56,314 nucleotides of DNA, taken from assembly GCA_013821905.1 (NCBI GenBank), contig PNJO01000003.1:1-56314 (forward strand), in the 5' to 3' direction. The notes beneath the pieces are model-generated. The model worked only from the letters and a program-made list of their open reading frames with translations. It did no database searches and was not told where the DNA came from. The translations under genes were made by a program, and so were the position numbers. Positions 46,520 to 56,314 of this stretch are shown one piece after another. The DNA comes from Sphingopyxis sp. (lineage in GTDB: Bacteria; Pseudomonadota; Alphaproteobacteria; Sphingomonadales; Sphingomonadaceae). Numbering within the stretch: the first letter of the stretch is position 1; every line of letters begins with the position of its first letter.

Positions 46520-47500
46520 GTGTATGACATCCTCGTCCCGATGCTCCTCGCATTCGTCTCCCACCCGCTATCACCCGGCGATCGCCCCGCCTTTCTGTTT
46601 CCGGTCGGCTGCACGATCGGCCGGTCTTGCCTGATCCAGAAGCTGGTGGACCATGACCCGGGTCCGGCGCGGCGCGATTTCCGTTGCGGCACCCTGACCA
46701 CCGACGGCCATGACGGAACCGACATCCGCCTGCGCACCATGGCCGACATGCGGGCGGGCTATGTCGTTGTCGCGGCGGCGGCCGGACGCGTGCTGCGGAC
46801 CCGCGATGGCGAACCCGACATCAGCGTCGACGAGCGCCCCAGCCTCGACGGGAAGGACGCCGGCAATGCCGTCGTGATCGACCATGGCGACGGCTGGGAA
46901 ACGCAGTACAGCCATCTGCGCCGCGGCAGCGTCGGCGTACGCCCCGGACAGGCGGTCGCGGCGGGGCAGGCGATCGGCCTGATCGGCCTTTCCGGCAACA
47001 CCGAATTCCCGCACCTCCATTTTTCGGTCCGCCACCGGGGCGCGACGATCGATCCCTTCGCCGCCGGCGGTCCCACGGCCGATTGCGACGCGCAGCCGGG
47101 ACCCGGCGGCTTGTGGGCGCCGGCCACGACCTTCATGCTGACCTATCGGCCAACCGCGGTCATCGCCGCGGGGCTCGCGTCCGACGTGCCGCCCGCAGCG
47201 GTCGTGCGCCGCGATCCGGCCCCGACGCTGCGAAACGCCCATTCGCCGCTCATCCTGTGGGTCGACGCGCTCGGCATCCAGCCGGGCGACCGGCAGGAAT
47301 TTTCGATCGCCGGACCCGACGGAAATATTCTCCACAGCCAGTCGTCGCCGGTTGCGACGGGCGGGTTGAGCTGGTTCGCCTATAGCGGCAAGCGCGCGCC
47401 GGCACCCGGCTGGCCCAAGGGGCGCTATGTCGGCCGGTACAAGGTGCAACGCGGCAGCGCGACGATCGTATCGACCGAAATATCGGCGAATCTATACTGA
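46520..47500 (+). CDS. M23-family metallopeptidase domain protein
   Basis: GHDGTDIRL...AGRVLRTRDG...NAVVIDHGDGWETQYSHLRRGSVGVRPGQAVAAGQAIGLIGLSGNTEFPHLHFSVRHRG. Confidence 0.88.
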   Translation: MYDILVPMLLAFVSHPLSPGDRPAFLFPVGCTIGRSCLIQKLVDHDPGPARRDFRCGTLTTDGHDGTDIRLRTMADMRAGYVVVAAAAGRVLRTRDGEPDISVDERPSLDGKDAGNAVVIDHGDGWETQYSHLRRGSVGVRPGQAVAAGQAIGLIGLSGNTEFPHLHFSVRHRGATIDPFAAGGPTADCDAQPGPGGLWAPATTFMLTYRPTAVIAAGLASDVPPAAVVRRDPAPTLRNAHSPLILWVDALGIQPGDRQEFSIAGPDGNILHSQSSPVATGGLSWFAYSGKRAPAPGWPKGRYVGRYKVQRGSATIVSTEISANLY

Positions 47501-47710
47501 ATCTATTGATTTATACATTACTAAACATATGATTGACTAACCATCTTTAGCTTTATCCATTCCTTTCGATGACGTGATTATTGGTAGATGAATTTATCAT
47601 AACTTCGAGTTCGAAACCGGTTTTTGTCTTCGATCCGCCATATATAGGCGATGCTTAACGCATATTAACCCGTTAGATATTGAATTTACTCGAAAGTATA
47701 GGAGCGCATA
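47501..47710. promoter_or_regulatory. AT-rich intergenic segment upstream of giant adhesin
   Basis: Conspicuously AT-rich (e.g. TGAATCTATTGATTTATACATTACTAAACATATGATTGACTAACC) in otherwise GC-rich sequence. Confidence 0.6.
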
Positions 47711-47941
47711 CCGCAAATTGCCATTGCAGAATCAGCGACCTGGGTTTGTATTTGCCGGGTCAGTGAGCACGCACGGGTAACGGGCGCCAAAGAGAACCCA
47801 GCATGATCACAACCGCATAGCGTCGCTCCGCAGCTTTCCGGCACGGCAGCGCGGCGCAGGTCGCTTGTTGCTTGCCGCTCCCGAAACAGGGGGCCGCGCG
47901 GGGCGTTGGGAACGCCCCGGTGAAGGGGGGACCAGAAGGCG

Positions 47942-50900
47942 ATGGAACTAAGGCAGATCCAGCAGCCCGCCGATTTGGCCGGCGCAACCCATGCCGCTCC
48001 ACCGAACGCAACGCGCGTCCTGCCCGCCGCCACCGGCGGCGTCGTGCAACTTCCCCCCGGGACGCGCCTCGATGCGATCAAATTGTCGGGCAACGATCTG
48101 CTGGTCACCCTGCCCGACGGGCAGATATTGCTCATCGTCGACGGCGCGCTGCAGATTCCCCAGCTCAAGATCGGGCCGATCAACATCCCCGCGCCGACCA
48201 TCGCCGCGCTGATCGCGGCGCAGGAGCCCGAACCGGCAGCGGGTGCACCACAAAGCTCGGGCGGCAATTTCGAGCAGACGCCCGGCGGTATCGGCGACCC
48301 GTTCGGGCTGGGCGACCTGCTGCCCCCCACCGATTTTTCGCTCCCCGGCCGCGAGGCAAGCGAGCTCATTCCCGACGCGATCGACGACGAGCCGGAGATA
48401 CTGATCTCAACCCCCGATCAGCCGGCCGGTGCCACCTCGGCCACCGCGACGGTGGCCGAGGCGGCGCTACCCGCGCGCGGAGCCGAACCGGCGGGGTCCG
48501 ACGCTGCCTCGCCCGGCGAATCGATCAGCGGTACGATCCAGATCAGCGCGCTCGATCAACCGAGCGTCCTGACCGTGGCGGGCACGGTGGTGACCGCCGT
48601 CGGCCAGACCATCGCGACGCCGCTCGGCCAAATCACGATCACCAGCATCGAGGCCGGCCTGATCGGCTATACCTATACGCTGACCGACAACGCCACCGAT
48701 CCCGACGCGACCGACGTGGTGACGATCACTGTCACCGACAATGACGGCGACGTCGCCACCGCGACGCTGACGCTCACCGTCACCGACGACGCGCCGGCCG
48801 CGCGCGCCGATACCGACACGCTATCGGAAGGGACCGCACACGGCAACGTCATCACCGGCGCCGATACCACCAGCGGCAGCGCCGGGGCCGACACCCCGGG
48901 CGCCGACGGCGCGACGGTGACGGGGATCCGCAGCGGGACAGGAAGCGTTTTCGCGCCGGCCGGCGTCACCATCAACGGCGAATATGGCCGCCTGCTGATC
49001 GCGCCCGACGGCAATTATGTCTATATCCGGTCGGCGGGTTCGCCGGGCGGCGTCACCGACGTCTTCACCTATCAGATCACCGACGGCGACGGCGACACGG
49101 CGACCGCGACGCTGTCGATCGAGATCGCCGACGACACGCCCAGCCTTGCCGTTCCCTCGGCGGGCGACGACGGAACTTTTGTCGACGAGGCGGGGCTTCC
49201 CGAACGCCCCGGCGAGGCGCCGGGATCGCGCGCGGGCGACGACAGCAATGCGACCGTCGGCGTCATCCCCTATTCGGCAGTCGACGGGCCGGCAGTCATC
49301 ACGATCAACGGCGTCGAAATCACCGGCGCCGAACAGGAAATCACGCTCGAGACCGGCATTCTCCATATCATCGCGATCAACCCCGATTCGATCGAATATG
49401 CCTTCGTGCTCACCGACAATGTCGTCGGCGATCCGGCGTCGCAGCCGGTCACGATCACGATCACCGACGTCGACGGCGACACCGCGTCGGCGAGCTTCGA
49501 GATCGACATTCTCGACGACTTTCCCACGGCGCAGGACGACAGCGACAGCCTGACCGCAGGCCTCGACGCCGAAGCGACGGGAAATGTCGTCACCGACGCC
49601 GAAAATGACGGCGGGCGCGACACCGAGGGCGCCGATGGGGCGACCGTGACCGCCATTTCGTCCGAGGGCGAAAGCGGCGAGGTCGGCGGCATTACCGCCG
49701 GCGCCTACGGCACGCTCGAGATCGCGTCGGACGGCAGCTACACCTATGTGCTCGATCCCGAAAATCCTGCGGTGCAGGGCCTCGACGGCGACGACGAGCT
49801 GATCGAGACATTCGAATATGTGCTGACCGACGGCGACGGCGATGCGGTCACGGCGACTCTTTCCATCACCATCCGCGGGCGCGATGACATCGTCACCATA
49901 TCGGGCCTGGTTCCCGACGGCGCCGAAGCAACGGTCGACGAGGCCAATTTGGCCGACGGGTCGAATCCCGACGGCGAAGCGCTGATCCGCACCGGCAGCT
50001 TCAGCTTCGATGCCGCCGACGGCGTCGCGGCGATCAGCATCGGAGGCGAAATACTGTTCGACGGTACGGTCGCCGCGGGGCTGACGATCGTGACCGAACT
50101 CGGCATCCTGACGATCACCGACTTCGTCCCGGCCTATGACGATGCGGGCGACATCGTCGGCGGCACGATCGCCTATAGCTACGAGCTCGCCGAAAACAGC
50201 CTGCTCCACGACGGCGTCACCGACACGGCGCTGACCGAATCCTTTGCGATCGAAATCGTCGACAGCGACGGCACCAGCGCAGCCTCCAGCCTCGATATCC
50301 AGATCCTCGACGACAATCCGCTGGCCGAGGCCGACGCCGCCGATGCCGGCGAGGGCCAGACGCTCGAGGTCGATGCGGCCGGCGGGTTGCTCGCGAACGA
50401 CGTCGCCGGCGCCGACGGCGTCGAAATTGCGGGCGTACGCGCGGCGGCGGGCAACGGCACCGCGCCCGCGACCGGCGGCGTCGGCGCGGTAATCACCGGA
50501 CTCTATGGCGAGCTGACCCTCGCGGCCGACGGCAGCTATGTTTATGCCGCCTATCCCAACGCGGTCGCGCCCGAAGGGGCCGAGGATGTCTTCGTCTATA
50601 CGCTGGTCGATGGCGATGGCGACCTTTCGACGACGACGCTGACCATCCATCTCGCCGATTCGGGCCTGTCGGCCGATCCGGTCGCACTGCAAGTGGAGGA
50701 AGCGGGGCTACCGACCGGCAGCGACCCCGCCAGCGACACCGAAAGCATCGCCGGCGACCTCAACGACGGCGTCGCGGGCGGAAACGGGCCCTATGAATTC
50801 GCGCTGTCGGGCGACGGCGTCGGCACCCACGGCACATTCACGCTCAATGCCGACGGCAGCTATGTCTATGTGCTGACGAGCGCCATCGACGGCGTGACCG

Positions 50901-53900
50901 CGAACAATGGCGCCAATCTGGTGCCGGTGGTGGAGACGTTCACCTATATCGTCACCGATGCCTTCGGCAACGCGACCGAGAACGTCATCACGATCGACGT
51001 CGTCGACGACGTCCCGACCGCGCGGTCGGCGCCGTCGATCACGGTGGCGGAGGATGCGCCGCCGATTTCGGGCAATCTGCTCGCGAACGATACGGCGGGG
51101 GCCGACGGCGCGACCGTCACCTCGGTCACGATCGGTGGGGTCGTCGTCGCGGTCGCCGCGACCGGCACGACGAGCTTCAGCAACGCGAACGGCAGCTATA
51201 CTTTCCAGCCCGGCGGCGCCTGGACCTTCGATCCGGTGGTCAAGACGCACCCCTTCGTCGTCAATGCCGATTTCACCTATGTGATCACCGACGGCGACGG
51301 CGACCAGTCGTCGGCGGTGCAGCAGATTCGCCTCGCCGATGGCGCCGACCCGACGGCCGGCGATCCGGTCGCCCTGACGCTCGATGACCAGCATCTCGAA
51401 ACCGGATCGACGCCGTCGGGCGAACAGCCCGTCGCGGCGAGCGGACAGATCGTCTTCACCCAGGGTTCCGACGCTATCGTCTCGATCGGCTTCGGCGACC
51501 TGTCGACGCTCGACGGCGGGCTGAGCTGGACGCTCGAATCGGATACGCAGATCATCGGCTGGGATGCCGACGAAAATCCGGTGATCGTGATCGACCTCAG
51601 CGTTTCGGGCCATGTCGCGACCGTCACCGCGACGCTGCAGTATAATTACGGCCTGCACCCCGACACGACGATCGACGACATCGCCGACCTCGGCGCGATC
51701 GACATCGTTGCGACCGATGCGGACGGCGACACCGCCGCGGGCACCGTCAACCTGTCGGTCTCGGACGATGTCCCGTCGATCAGCGGACATGGTTCGCCGG
51801 CGGCGCTCCTGATCGTCGACGAAACCAATCTGGCGGCCAATGCCACGGCGAGTTTCGCCAGCCTGTTCGACATCGTGATCGGCGCCGACATGGCCGGCAG
51901 CTCGGTCAACTATCAGTTCGACGTCACCCGCGCGTCGGGGCTGATCGACACCGCGACCGGGCAGAAGATCGTCCTGCAAGCGCTGGGCAATGTCGTCGAG
52001 GGCCGCCTTCAGGACTCACCGTCGATCGTCGCCTTCCGCCTCTCGGTCGCATCCGACGGCACCGCGACGCTCGACCAGATGCGCGCGGTGCGGCATTCCG
52101 ACACGACGAGCCCCGACGACAGCATCACCCTGTCCTCGACCCTCATCCGCCTGACCGCGACCGTGACCGACGGCGACGGCGACCAGGCCTCGACGATGAT
52201 CCTCGTCGGCAATGCGCTGGTCTTCAAGGATGACGGCCCGTCGATCGACGCGACCAATATCGACGCCGACAACATCATCCTGACGACGCAGGACGCCGAC
52301 ACGCGCGGCGACGCCTTCGACGTCGCGACGGCCGATCTGTCGGGCGCATTCTCGGTCGCGGCGATGCATTTCGGCGCCGACGGTCCCGGCGGGACCGGCG
52401 CTGCGAGTTGGACCTATTCCCTGGCGCTGGGCTCGGCGGCCGCGACCTCCGCCCTGACCAGCAACGGCGTGCCGGTCACGCTAGCCCTTGTCTCCGGCGA
52501 GATCGTCGGCAGCGCGGGCGGCACGCCCATCTTTTCCATCGCCGTCGACGCCGCGACCGGGGTCGTCACCCTGACCCAGTTCGCCGAAATCGACCATCCG
52601 CTGCCGGGGTCGCCCGGCAATTATGAGGCGCAGCTCGTGACCCTCGCCGCCGACCTGGTCGAGCTTCGCGGCACCGCGACCATCGTCGACGGCGACGGTG
52701 ACAGCATCTCCGATACCGTCGCCATCGATCTGGGCGGCAACATCCGCTTCGCCGACGACGGACCGTCGATATCGGGCGGCGGCCCGGCGCCCGTTCTTGT
52801 CGTCGACGAGAGCAATTTCGCCGCCAATGCCAGCGCCAACCTGGCGGGGCTGTTCGCGCAGACGACCGATTTCGGCGCCGACGGCCCGGGAAGCATCGCC
52901 TATGAACTGGGCGTCACGGCCGGCGCGAGCGGGCTGATCGATGCCCTGACCCGTCAGGCCGTTCTCCTCTCGATCGAAGGCGGCATCGTCTATGGCCGCA
53001 CGGCGACGCACGAGGTGTTCCGCATCTCGGTAGCGGCGAACGGGACCGTGACCTTCGACCAGTCGCGCGCGGTGATCCATAACCCCGACAGCGGGCCCGA
53101 CCAGATATTGTTCCTCGCGGGAAGCAATCTGGTCACGCTGACCGCCATCGTGACCGACGGCGACGGCGACACCGCGCGCACGACCGCCGACATCACCGGC
53201 CATTTCGCGATCCGCGACGATGCCCCGGTCGCGGTGGACGACGCGGACAATGTGTCGCGCGACGGCGAGATCTTTGCCGACGGCAATGTGCTGACCGGCA
53301 CCGGCGGCACCGACATCAACGGTATGGACGGATCGGCCGACGGCGCGGGGTCCGACGGCGGACTGAGCGTCGTCGGCGTCGCGTTCGGCGCGACCGCGGG
53401 AACGCCGGGCGCGTCGCTCGCCGGCGACTATGGCTCGATCATCGTCGCCGCCGACGGCAGCTATCGCTACGACCTCGATCCCGATGATCCAGCGGTCATC
53501 GCGCTCAACGCGAACGAGACGCTGACCGACACCTTCCACTATGTCGTCCGCGATGCCGACGGCGACACCTCCACCGCGACGATCACGATCAGCATCACCG
53601 GCACCAATGATTTCCCGGTCGCGCGCGCCGACACCAACTGGGTACTCGACGGGCCGAGCGGGTCGGACCCGAGCGCCAGCGGCAATGTCCTCCTAGACAT
53701 CGCGCATCCCGGCGCGCCGTTCGGCAGCTTCGCCGACGTCGCCGATAACGATCCCGATCTCGAGGCGATCAGCGTCACCTCGGCGGGCACCTATGTCGGG
53801 CTCTACGGCACACTCGAGATCGCCGCCGACGGCAGCTACACCTATGTGCTCGACGAGGACAAGGCGGCGGTCGACGCGCTCGACGCAGGCCAGACGCTGG

Positions 53901-56314
53901 TCGACAGCTTCGCCTATACGATCAGCGACGGCGCGCTGTCGGTCGGCTCGATGCTCAGCATCACCATATTCGGCACCAACGACGCGCCGACGATCGGCAC
54001 CGCAATCGCACGCCTTTCGGAGGAAGGCCTGCCCGGCGGGATCGCCGACAATGCGCCGAACGCGACGCTCGACACGACGAACAGCACGACGATCGGCGGC
54101 ATGCTGGCGATCGCCGACGCCGACGCCGGCGAGACGCTGACCGCGACGCTGGGCAACCCCGGCGCCGTCCTCACCGCCGGTGGCGTCCCGGTGACCTGGT
54201 CGGGCGCCGGCACCGGAACGCTGGTCGGATCGGTCGGCGGGTCGGAGGTGATCCGCGTCACGCTCGCGCCGAGCGGCGCCTATACGGTAACGCTGTCGCG
54301 CGCGGTCGACCATCCGACGATCGCGCTCGAGGATCTGAAGTCCTTCTCGGTCCCCGTTTCAGTGTCCGACGGCACGGTAACGACGACCAACGCCGCGGCG
54401 ATCCAGATCGTGATCGAGGACGACGCGCCGACCGCGCTCGGCGAGACGGGATCGTCGGCGCAGATCCAGCAGGACGTCAACACGCTCTTCATCCTCGACT
54501 TCAGCGACAGCATCGACGCCAGCGAACTCGACACGATGATCGGCGCGGTGCAGGGCGCGCTGACCCAGCTCGACAATGCGGCGGCCAGTGGCCTCACCAT
54601 CCGCTTCGTGATCTTCTCGTCGGGCTCGTTCGCCTCGCCGTCCTTCTCGAGCGCGGCGGCGGCCAATGCCTATCTGTCGTCGCTCAATCCGGCCGACGGC
54701 GGCGAACGGCCGTCGCAGGACCTGCCGCCCGACGGCATCGGCCTCAACACCAACTACTCGGGCGCGATCCAGACCGCGCTCGCCAATTTCACCCCGGTTC
54801 CCGGTGCGAGCAACCAGGTTTTCTTCCTCAGCGACGGCAACCCCAACCAGCAGATCCAGTTCGGCGGCGTCCCGATCTCGGTGATCAATTCGCTGACCGC
54901 GCCGACCGCCGCCGCGTGGAACAATTTCGTCGACAGCAACAATATCAACGTGACCGCGATCGGCATCGACAATGATCCGCTCCAGCCGCTCAACATCCAG
55001 CGCCTGCGCGACGTCGACCTCAACGATGCGCCGAACAACAATCCGATCCTGGTCGACGATTTCCAGGATCTGGTCGCGACCCTGCTGTCGGTGATCGTCC
55101 CCGCCGCGGTGGCGGGCGATCTCGATGCCAACGACGCCTTTGGCGCCGACGGTGGCCGGTTGTTGTCGATCACCATCGGTTCGACGACCTATATTTGGGA
55201 CGGCGCGTCGAGCATCGCCGTCTCGACCGGCGGCACCATCGCGGGCACGACGCTCAACGCGATTACCACACCGATGGGCGGCACGCTGACGCTCGATTTC
55301 GCCTCCGGCCAGTATAATTACCAGCCGCCGACTCCGATCACGATCACCGCAACCGAGGTTTTCGCCTATGTCGTGACCGACCGCGACGGCGACACGGCGA
55401 CCGCCAACCTGTCGGTGACAATCACCGCGCTCGCACCGCCGATCGCGGTCGATCTCGACGGCGACGGCGTCGAATTCCTGCCCGGCGCGGCGGGTGTACA
55501 TTTCGACTATGGCGGCGACGGCGAGGCCGAGAGCACCGCCTGGGTCGCGGCCGACGACGGCCTGCTCGCGATCGACAGCAATGGCGACAACAAGGTCGAC
55601 GGCCCCGAACTCGTCTTTGCGAGGGACGGCCTGACTGACCTGCAGGGGCTGGCCGCCGACTATGACAGCAACGGCGACGGCCGGCTCGACGCCGCCGACA
55701 CGGATTTCGCGAAGTTCGGGATCTGGCAGGACGCCAACGGCAATGGCGTTACCGATGCCGGCGAGTTCCGCTCGCTGATCGATGCCGGAATCGTCAGCAT
55801 TTCCCTGCTGTCCGACGGCAAGCCATATACGGCGGCGAACGGCGATGTGCATGTTCGCGGCGAAGCAAGCTTCACCCGCGCCGACGGCAGCACCGGCAAG
55901 ATCGCCGACGCCGCCTTCGCGACCCATTTCGCGACCGAGCAGCAACGCGCCGCTGCCGCGGGAACGACCGGCGTGTCGACCGCGATGCTTGTCGCCGGGC
56001 TGGCCGCCGCGACGCCACTCGCTGCGCAGCCGGGCGAGGCCTCACTAGCCGACAGCAGCGCGATGGCGGCCGCGGCGATCGAGCCGTCGGCGAGTGCGCC
56101 GGTTCCGGCAGCGATTCACCCCTCCGAGCGCGCCGGTCTGCTGATCCATGAATTTTCTTCGGGACCGGCGATCGAACGGGTGGCGGCCGACGCGCACCAT
56201 GTCATCGATCCCGGCGATGGAGGCCGTGCCGATACGTCGGCGGCCGGGCTCGAGGTGCCCGCCGACCGCGTCCAGGCGGCGCTGCCTGCTCAAACAGAGG
56301 TCGACACGAGCACC
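47942..56314 (+). CDS. Giant repetitive surface adhesin/RTX-type protein, 3' end beyond window (2791 codons seen)
   Basis: Uninterrupted frame from MELRQIQQPADLAGATHAAPPNATRVLPAATGGVVQLPPGTRLDAIKLSGNDLLVTLPDGQILLIVDGA; about 16 Ig-like units ending (V/I)TDGDGDxxTATLxIxVxDDxP; vWA domain with DFSDS; EF-hand-like loops; not in ORF track because no stop in window. Confidence 0.92.
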   Translation, partial: MELRQIQQPADLAGATHAAPPNATRVLPAATGGVVQLPPGTRLDAIKLSGNDLLVTLPDGQILLIVDGALQIPQLKIGPINIPAPTIAALIAAQEPEPAAGAPQSSGGNFEQTPGGIGDPFGLGDLLPPTDFSLPGREASELIPDAIDDEPEILISTPDQPAGATSATATVAEAALPARGAEPAGSDAASPGESISGTIQISALDQPSVLTVAGTVVTAVGQTIATPLGQITITSIEAGLIGYTYTLTDNATDPDATDVVTITVTDNDGDVATATLTLTVTDDAPAARADTDTLSEGTAHGNVITGADTTSGSAGADTPGADGATVTGIRSGTGSVFAPAGVTINGEYGRLLIAPDGNYVYIRSAGSPGGVTDVFTYQITDGDGDTATATLSIEIADDTPSLAVPSAGDDGTFVDEAGLPERPGEAPGSRAGDDSNATVGVIPYSAVDGPAVITINGVEITGAEQEITLETGILHIIAINPDSIEYAFVLTDNVVGDPASQPVTITITDVDGDTASASFEIDILDDFPTAQDDSDSLTAGLDAEATGNVVTDAENDGGRDTEGADGATVTAISSEGESGEVGGITAGAYGTLEIASDGSYTYVLDPENPAVQGLDGDDELIETFEYVLTDGDGDAVTATLSITIRGRDDIVTISGLVPDGAEATVDEANLADGSNPDGEALIRTGSFSFDAADGVAAISIGGEILFDGTVAAGLTIVTELGILTITDFVPAYDDAGDIVGGTIAYSYELAENSLLHDGVTDTALTESFAIEIVDSDGTSAASSLDIQILDDNPLAEADAADAGEGQTLEVDAAGGLLANDVAGADGVEIAGVRAAAGNGTAPATGGVGAVITGLYGELTLAADGSYVYAAYPNAVAPEGAEDVFVYTLVDGDGDLSTTTLTIHLADSGLSADPVALQVEEAGLPTGSDPASDTESIAGDLNDGVAGGNGPYEFALSGDGVGTHGTFTLNADGSYVYVLTSAIDGVTANNGANLVPVVETFTYIVTDAFGNATENVITIDVVDDVPTARSAPSITVAEDAPPISGNLLANDTAGADGATVTSVTIGGVVVAVAATGTTSFSNANGSYTFQPGGAWTFDPVVKTHPFVVNADFTYVITDGDGDQSSAVQQIRLADGADPTAGDPVALTLDDQHLETGSTPSGEQPVAASGQIVFTQGSDAIVSIGFGDLSTLDGGLSWTLESDTQIIGWDADENPVIVIDLSVSGHVATVTATLQYNYGLHPDTTIDDIADLGAIDIVATDADGDTAAGTVNLSVSDDVPSISGHGSPAALLIVDETNLAANATASFASLFDIVIGADMAGSSVNYQFDVTRASGLIDTATGQKIVLQALGNVVEGRLQDSPSIVAFRLSVASDGTATLDQMRAVRHSDTTSPDDSITLSSTLIRLTATVTDGDGDQASTMILVGNALVFKDDGPSIDATNIDADNIILTTQDADTRGDAFDVATADLSGAFSVAAMHFGADGPGGTGAASWTYSLALGSAAATSALTSNGVPVTLALVSGEIVGSAGGTPIFSIAVDAATGVVTLTQFAEIDHPLPGSPGNYEAQLVTLAADLVELRGTATIVDGDGDSISDTVAIDLGGNIRFADDGPSISGGGPAPVLVVDESNFAANASANLAGLFAQTTDFGADGPGSIAYELGVTAGASGLIDALTRQAVLLSIEGGIVYGRTATHEVFRISVAANGTVTFDQSRAVIHNPDSGPDQILFLAGSNLVTLTAIVTDGDGDTARTTADITGHFAIRDDAPVAVDDADNVSRDGEIFADGNVLTGTGGTDINGMDGSADGAGSDGGLSVVGVAFGATAGTPGASLAGDYGSIIVAADGSYRYDLDPDDPAVIALNANETLTDTFHYVVRDADGDTSTATITISITGTNDFPVARADTNWVLDGPSGSDPSASGNVLLDIAHPGAPFGSFADVADNDPDLEAISVTSAGTYVGLYGTLEIAADGSYTYVLDEDKAAVDALDAGQTLVDSFAYTISDGALSVGSMLSITIFGTNDAPTIGTAIARLSEEGLPGGIADNAPNATLDTTNSTTIGGMLAIADADAGETLTATLGNPGAVLTAGGVPVTWSGAGTGTLVGSVGGSEVIRVTLAPSGAYTVTLSRAVDHPTIALEDLKSFSVPVSVSDGTVTTTNAAAIQIVIEDDAPTALGETGSSAQIQQDVNTLFILDFSDSIDASELDTMIGAVQGALTQLDNAAASGLTIRFVIFSSGSFASPSFSSAAAANAYLSSLNPADGGERPSQDLPPDGIGLNTNYSGAIQTALANFTPVPGASNQVFFLSDGNPNQQIQFGGVPISVINSLTAPTAAAWNNFVDSNNINVTAIGIDNDPLQPLNIQRLRDVDLNDAPNNNPILVDDFQDLVATLLSVIVPAAVAGDLDANDAFGADGGRLLSITIGSTTYIWDGASSIAVSTGGTIAGTTLNAITTPMGGTLTLDFASGQYNYQPPTPITITATEVFAYVVTDRDGDTATANLSVTITALAPPIAVDLDGDGVEFLPGAAGVHFDYGGDGEAESTAWVAADDGLLAIDSNGDNKVDGPELVFARDGLTDLQGLAADYDSNGDGRLDAADTDFAKFGIWQDANGNGVTDAGEFRSLIDAGIVSISLLSDGKPYTAANGDVHVRGEASFTRADGSTGKIADAAFATHFATEQQRAAAAGTTGVSTAMLVAGLAAATPLAAQPGEASLADSSAMAAAAIEPSASAPVPAAIHPSERAGLLIHEFSSGPAIERVAADAHHVIDPGDGGRADTSAAGLEVPADRVQAALPAQTEVDTST

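Noticed and set aside
47650-47680. TTAACGCATATTAACC upstream of the adhesin as a CtrA box
   Set aside because: Spacing between TTAA half-sites is 6, not 7; too weak to claim
48821-50692. 623-aa minus-strand ORF within the giant adhesin
   Set aside because: Antisense shadow ORF caused by GC-rich codon bias; no domain-like sequence

Overview
GC-rich alphaproteobacterial (sphingomonad-like) chromosomal segment. Left to right: (1) a flagellar block (flgC partial, flgB, flgA, flgM, flgN, a lytic transglycosylase, flhA, fliA) with three sequence-visible sigma-54 (-24/-12) promoters; (2) MarR and LuxR-type regulators and small unknown proteins; (3) a uronate-polysaccharide utilisation locus (GntR/FadR regulator, DUF4861, ManD-type dehydratase, divergent GH3, GH105/88, TonB receptor, two PF05426-type lyases) with shared operator-like palindromes; (4) a spore-coat-U/chaperone-usher fimbrial cluster with a CtrA-type box upstream; (5) acyl-CoA dehydrogenases, a LuxR protein, a second TonB receptor, an MpaB/DUF2236-like protein, a Cys-less peroxiredoxin/prolyl-hydroxylase fusion and an XRE regulator; (6) a divergent type I secretion cluster (LuxR-ABC-HlyD-Omp85 on the minus strand; TolC-RTX protein on the plus strand), followed by an M23 peptidase and the first 2791 codons of a giant repetitive adhesin that runs off the window and is missing from the supplied ORF track. 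The most interesting signals are: a POTRA-less-looking Omp85 barrel in the T1SS operon; a previously unlisted intergenic element (26 bp, 24/26 identical in two copies, plus a third partial copy) in putative promoters around that cluster; and the giant adhesin with a BapA/LapA-like N-terminus containing a PAAG motif. All calls come from reading the sequence and ORF translations; no database search was run.
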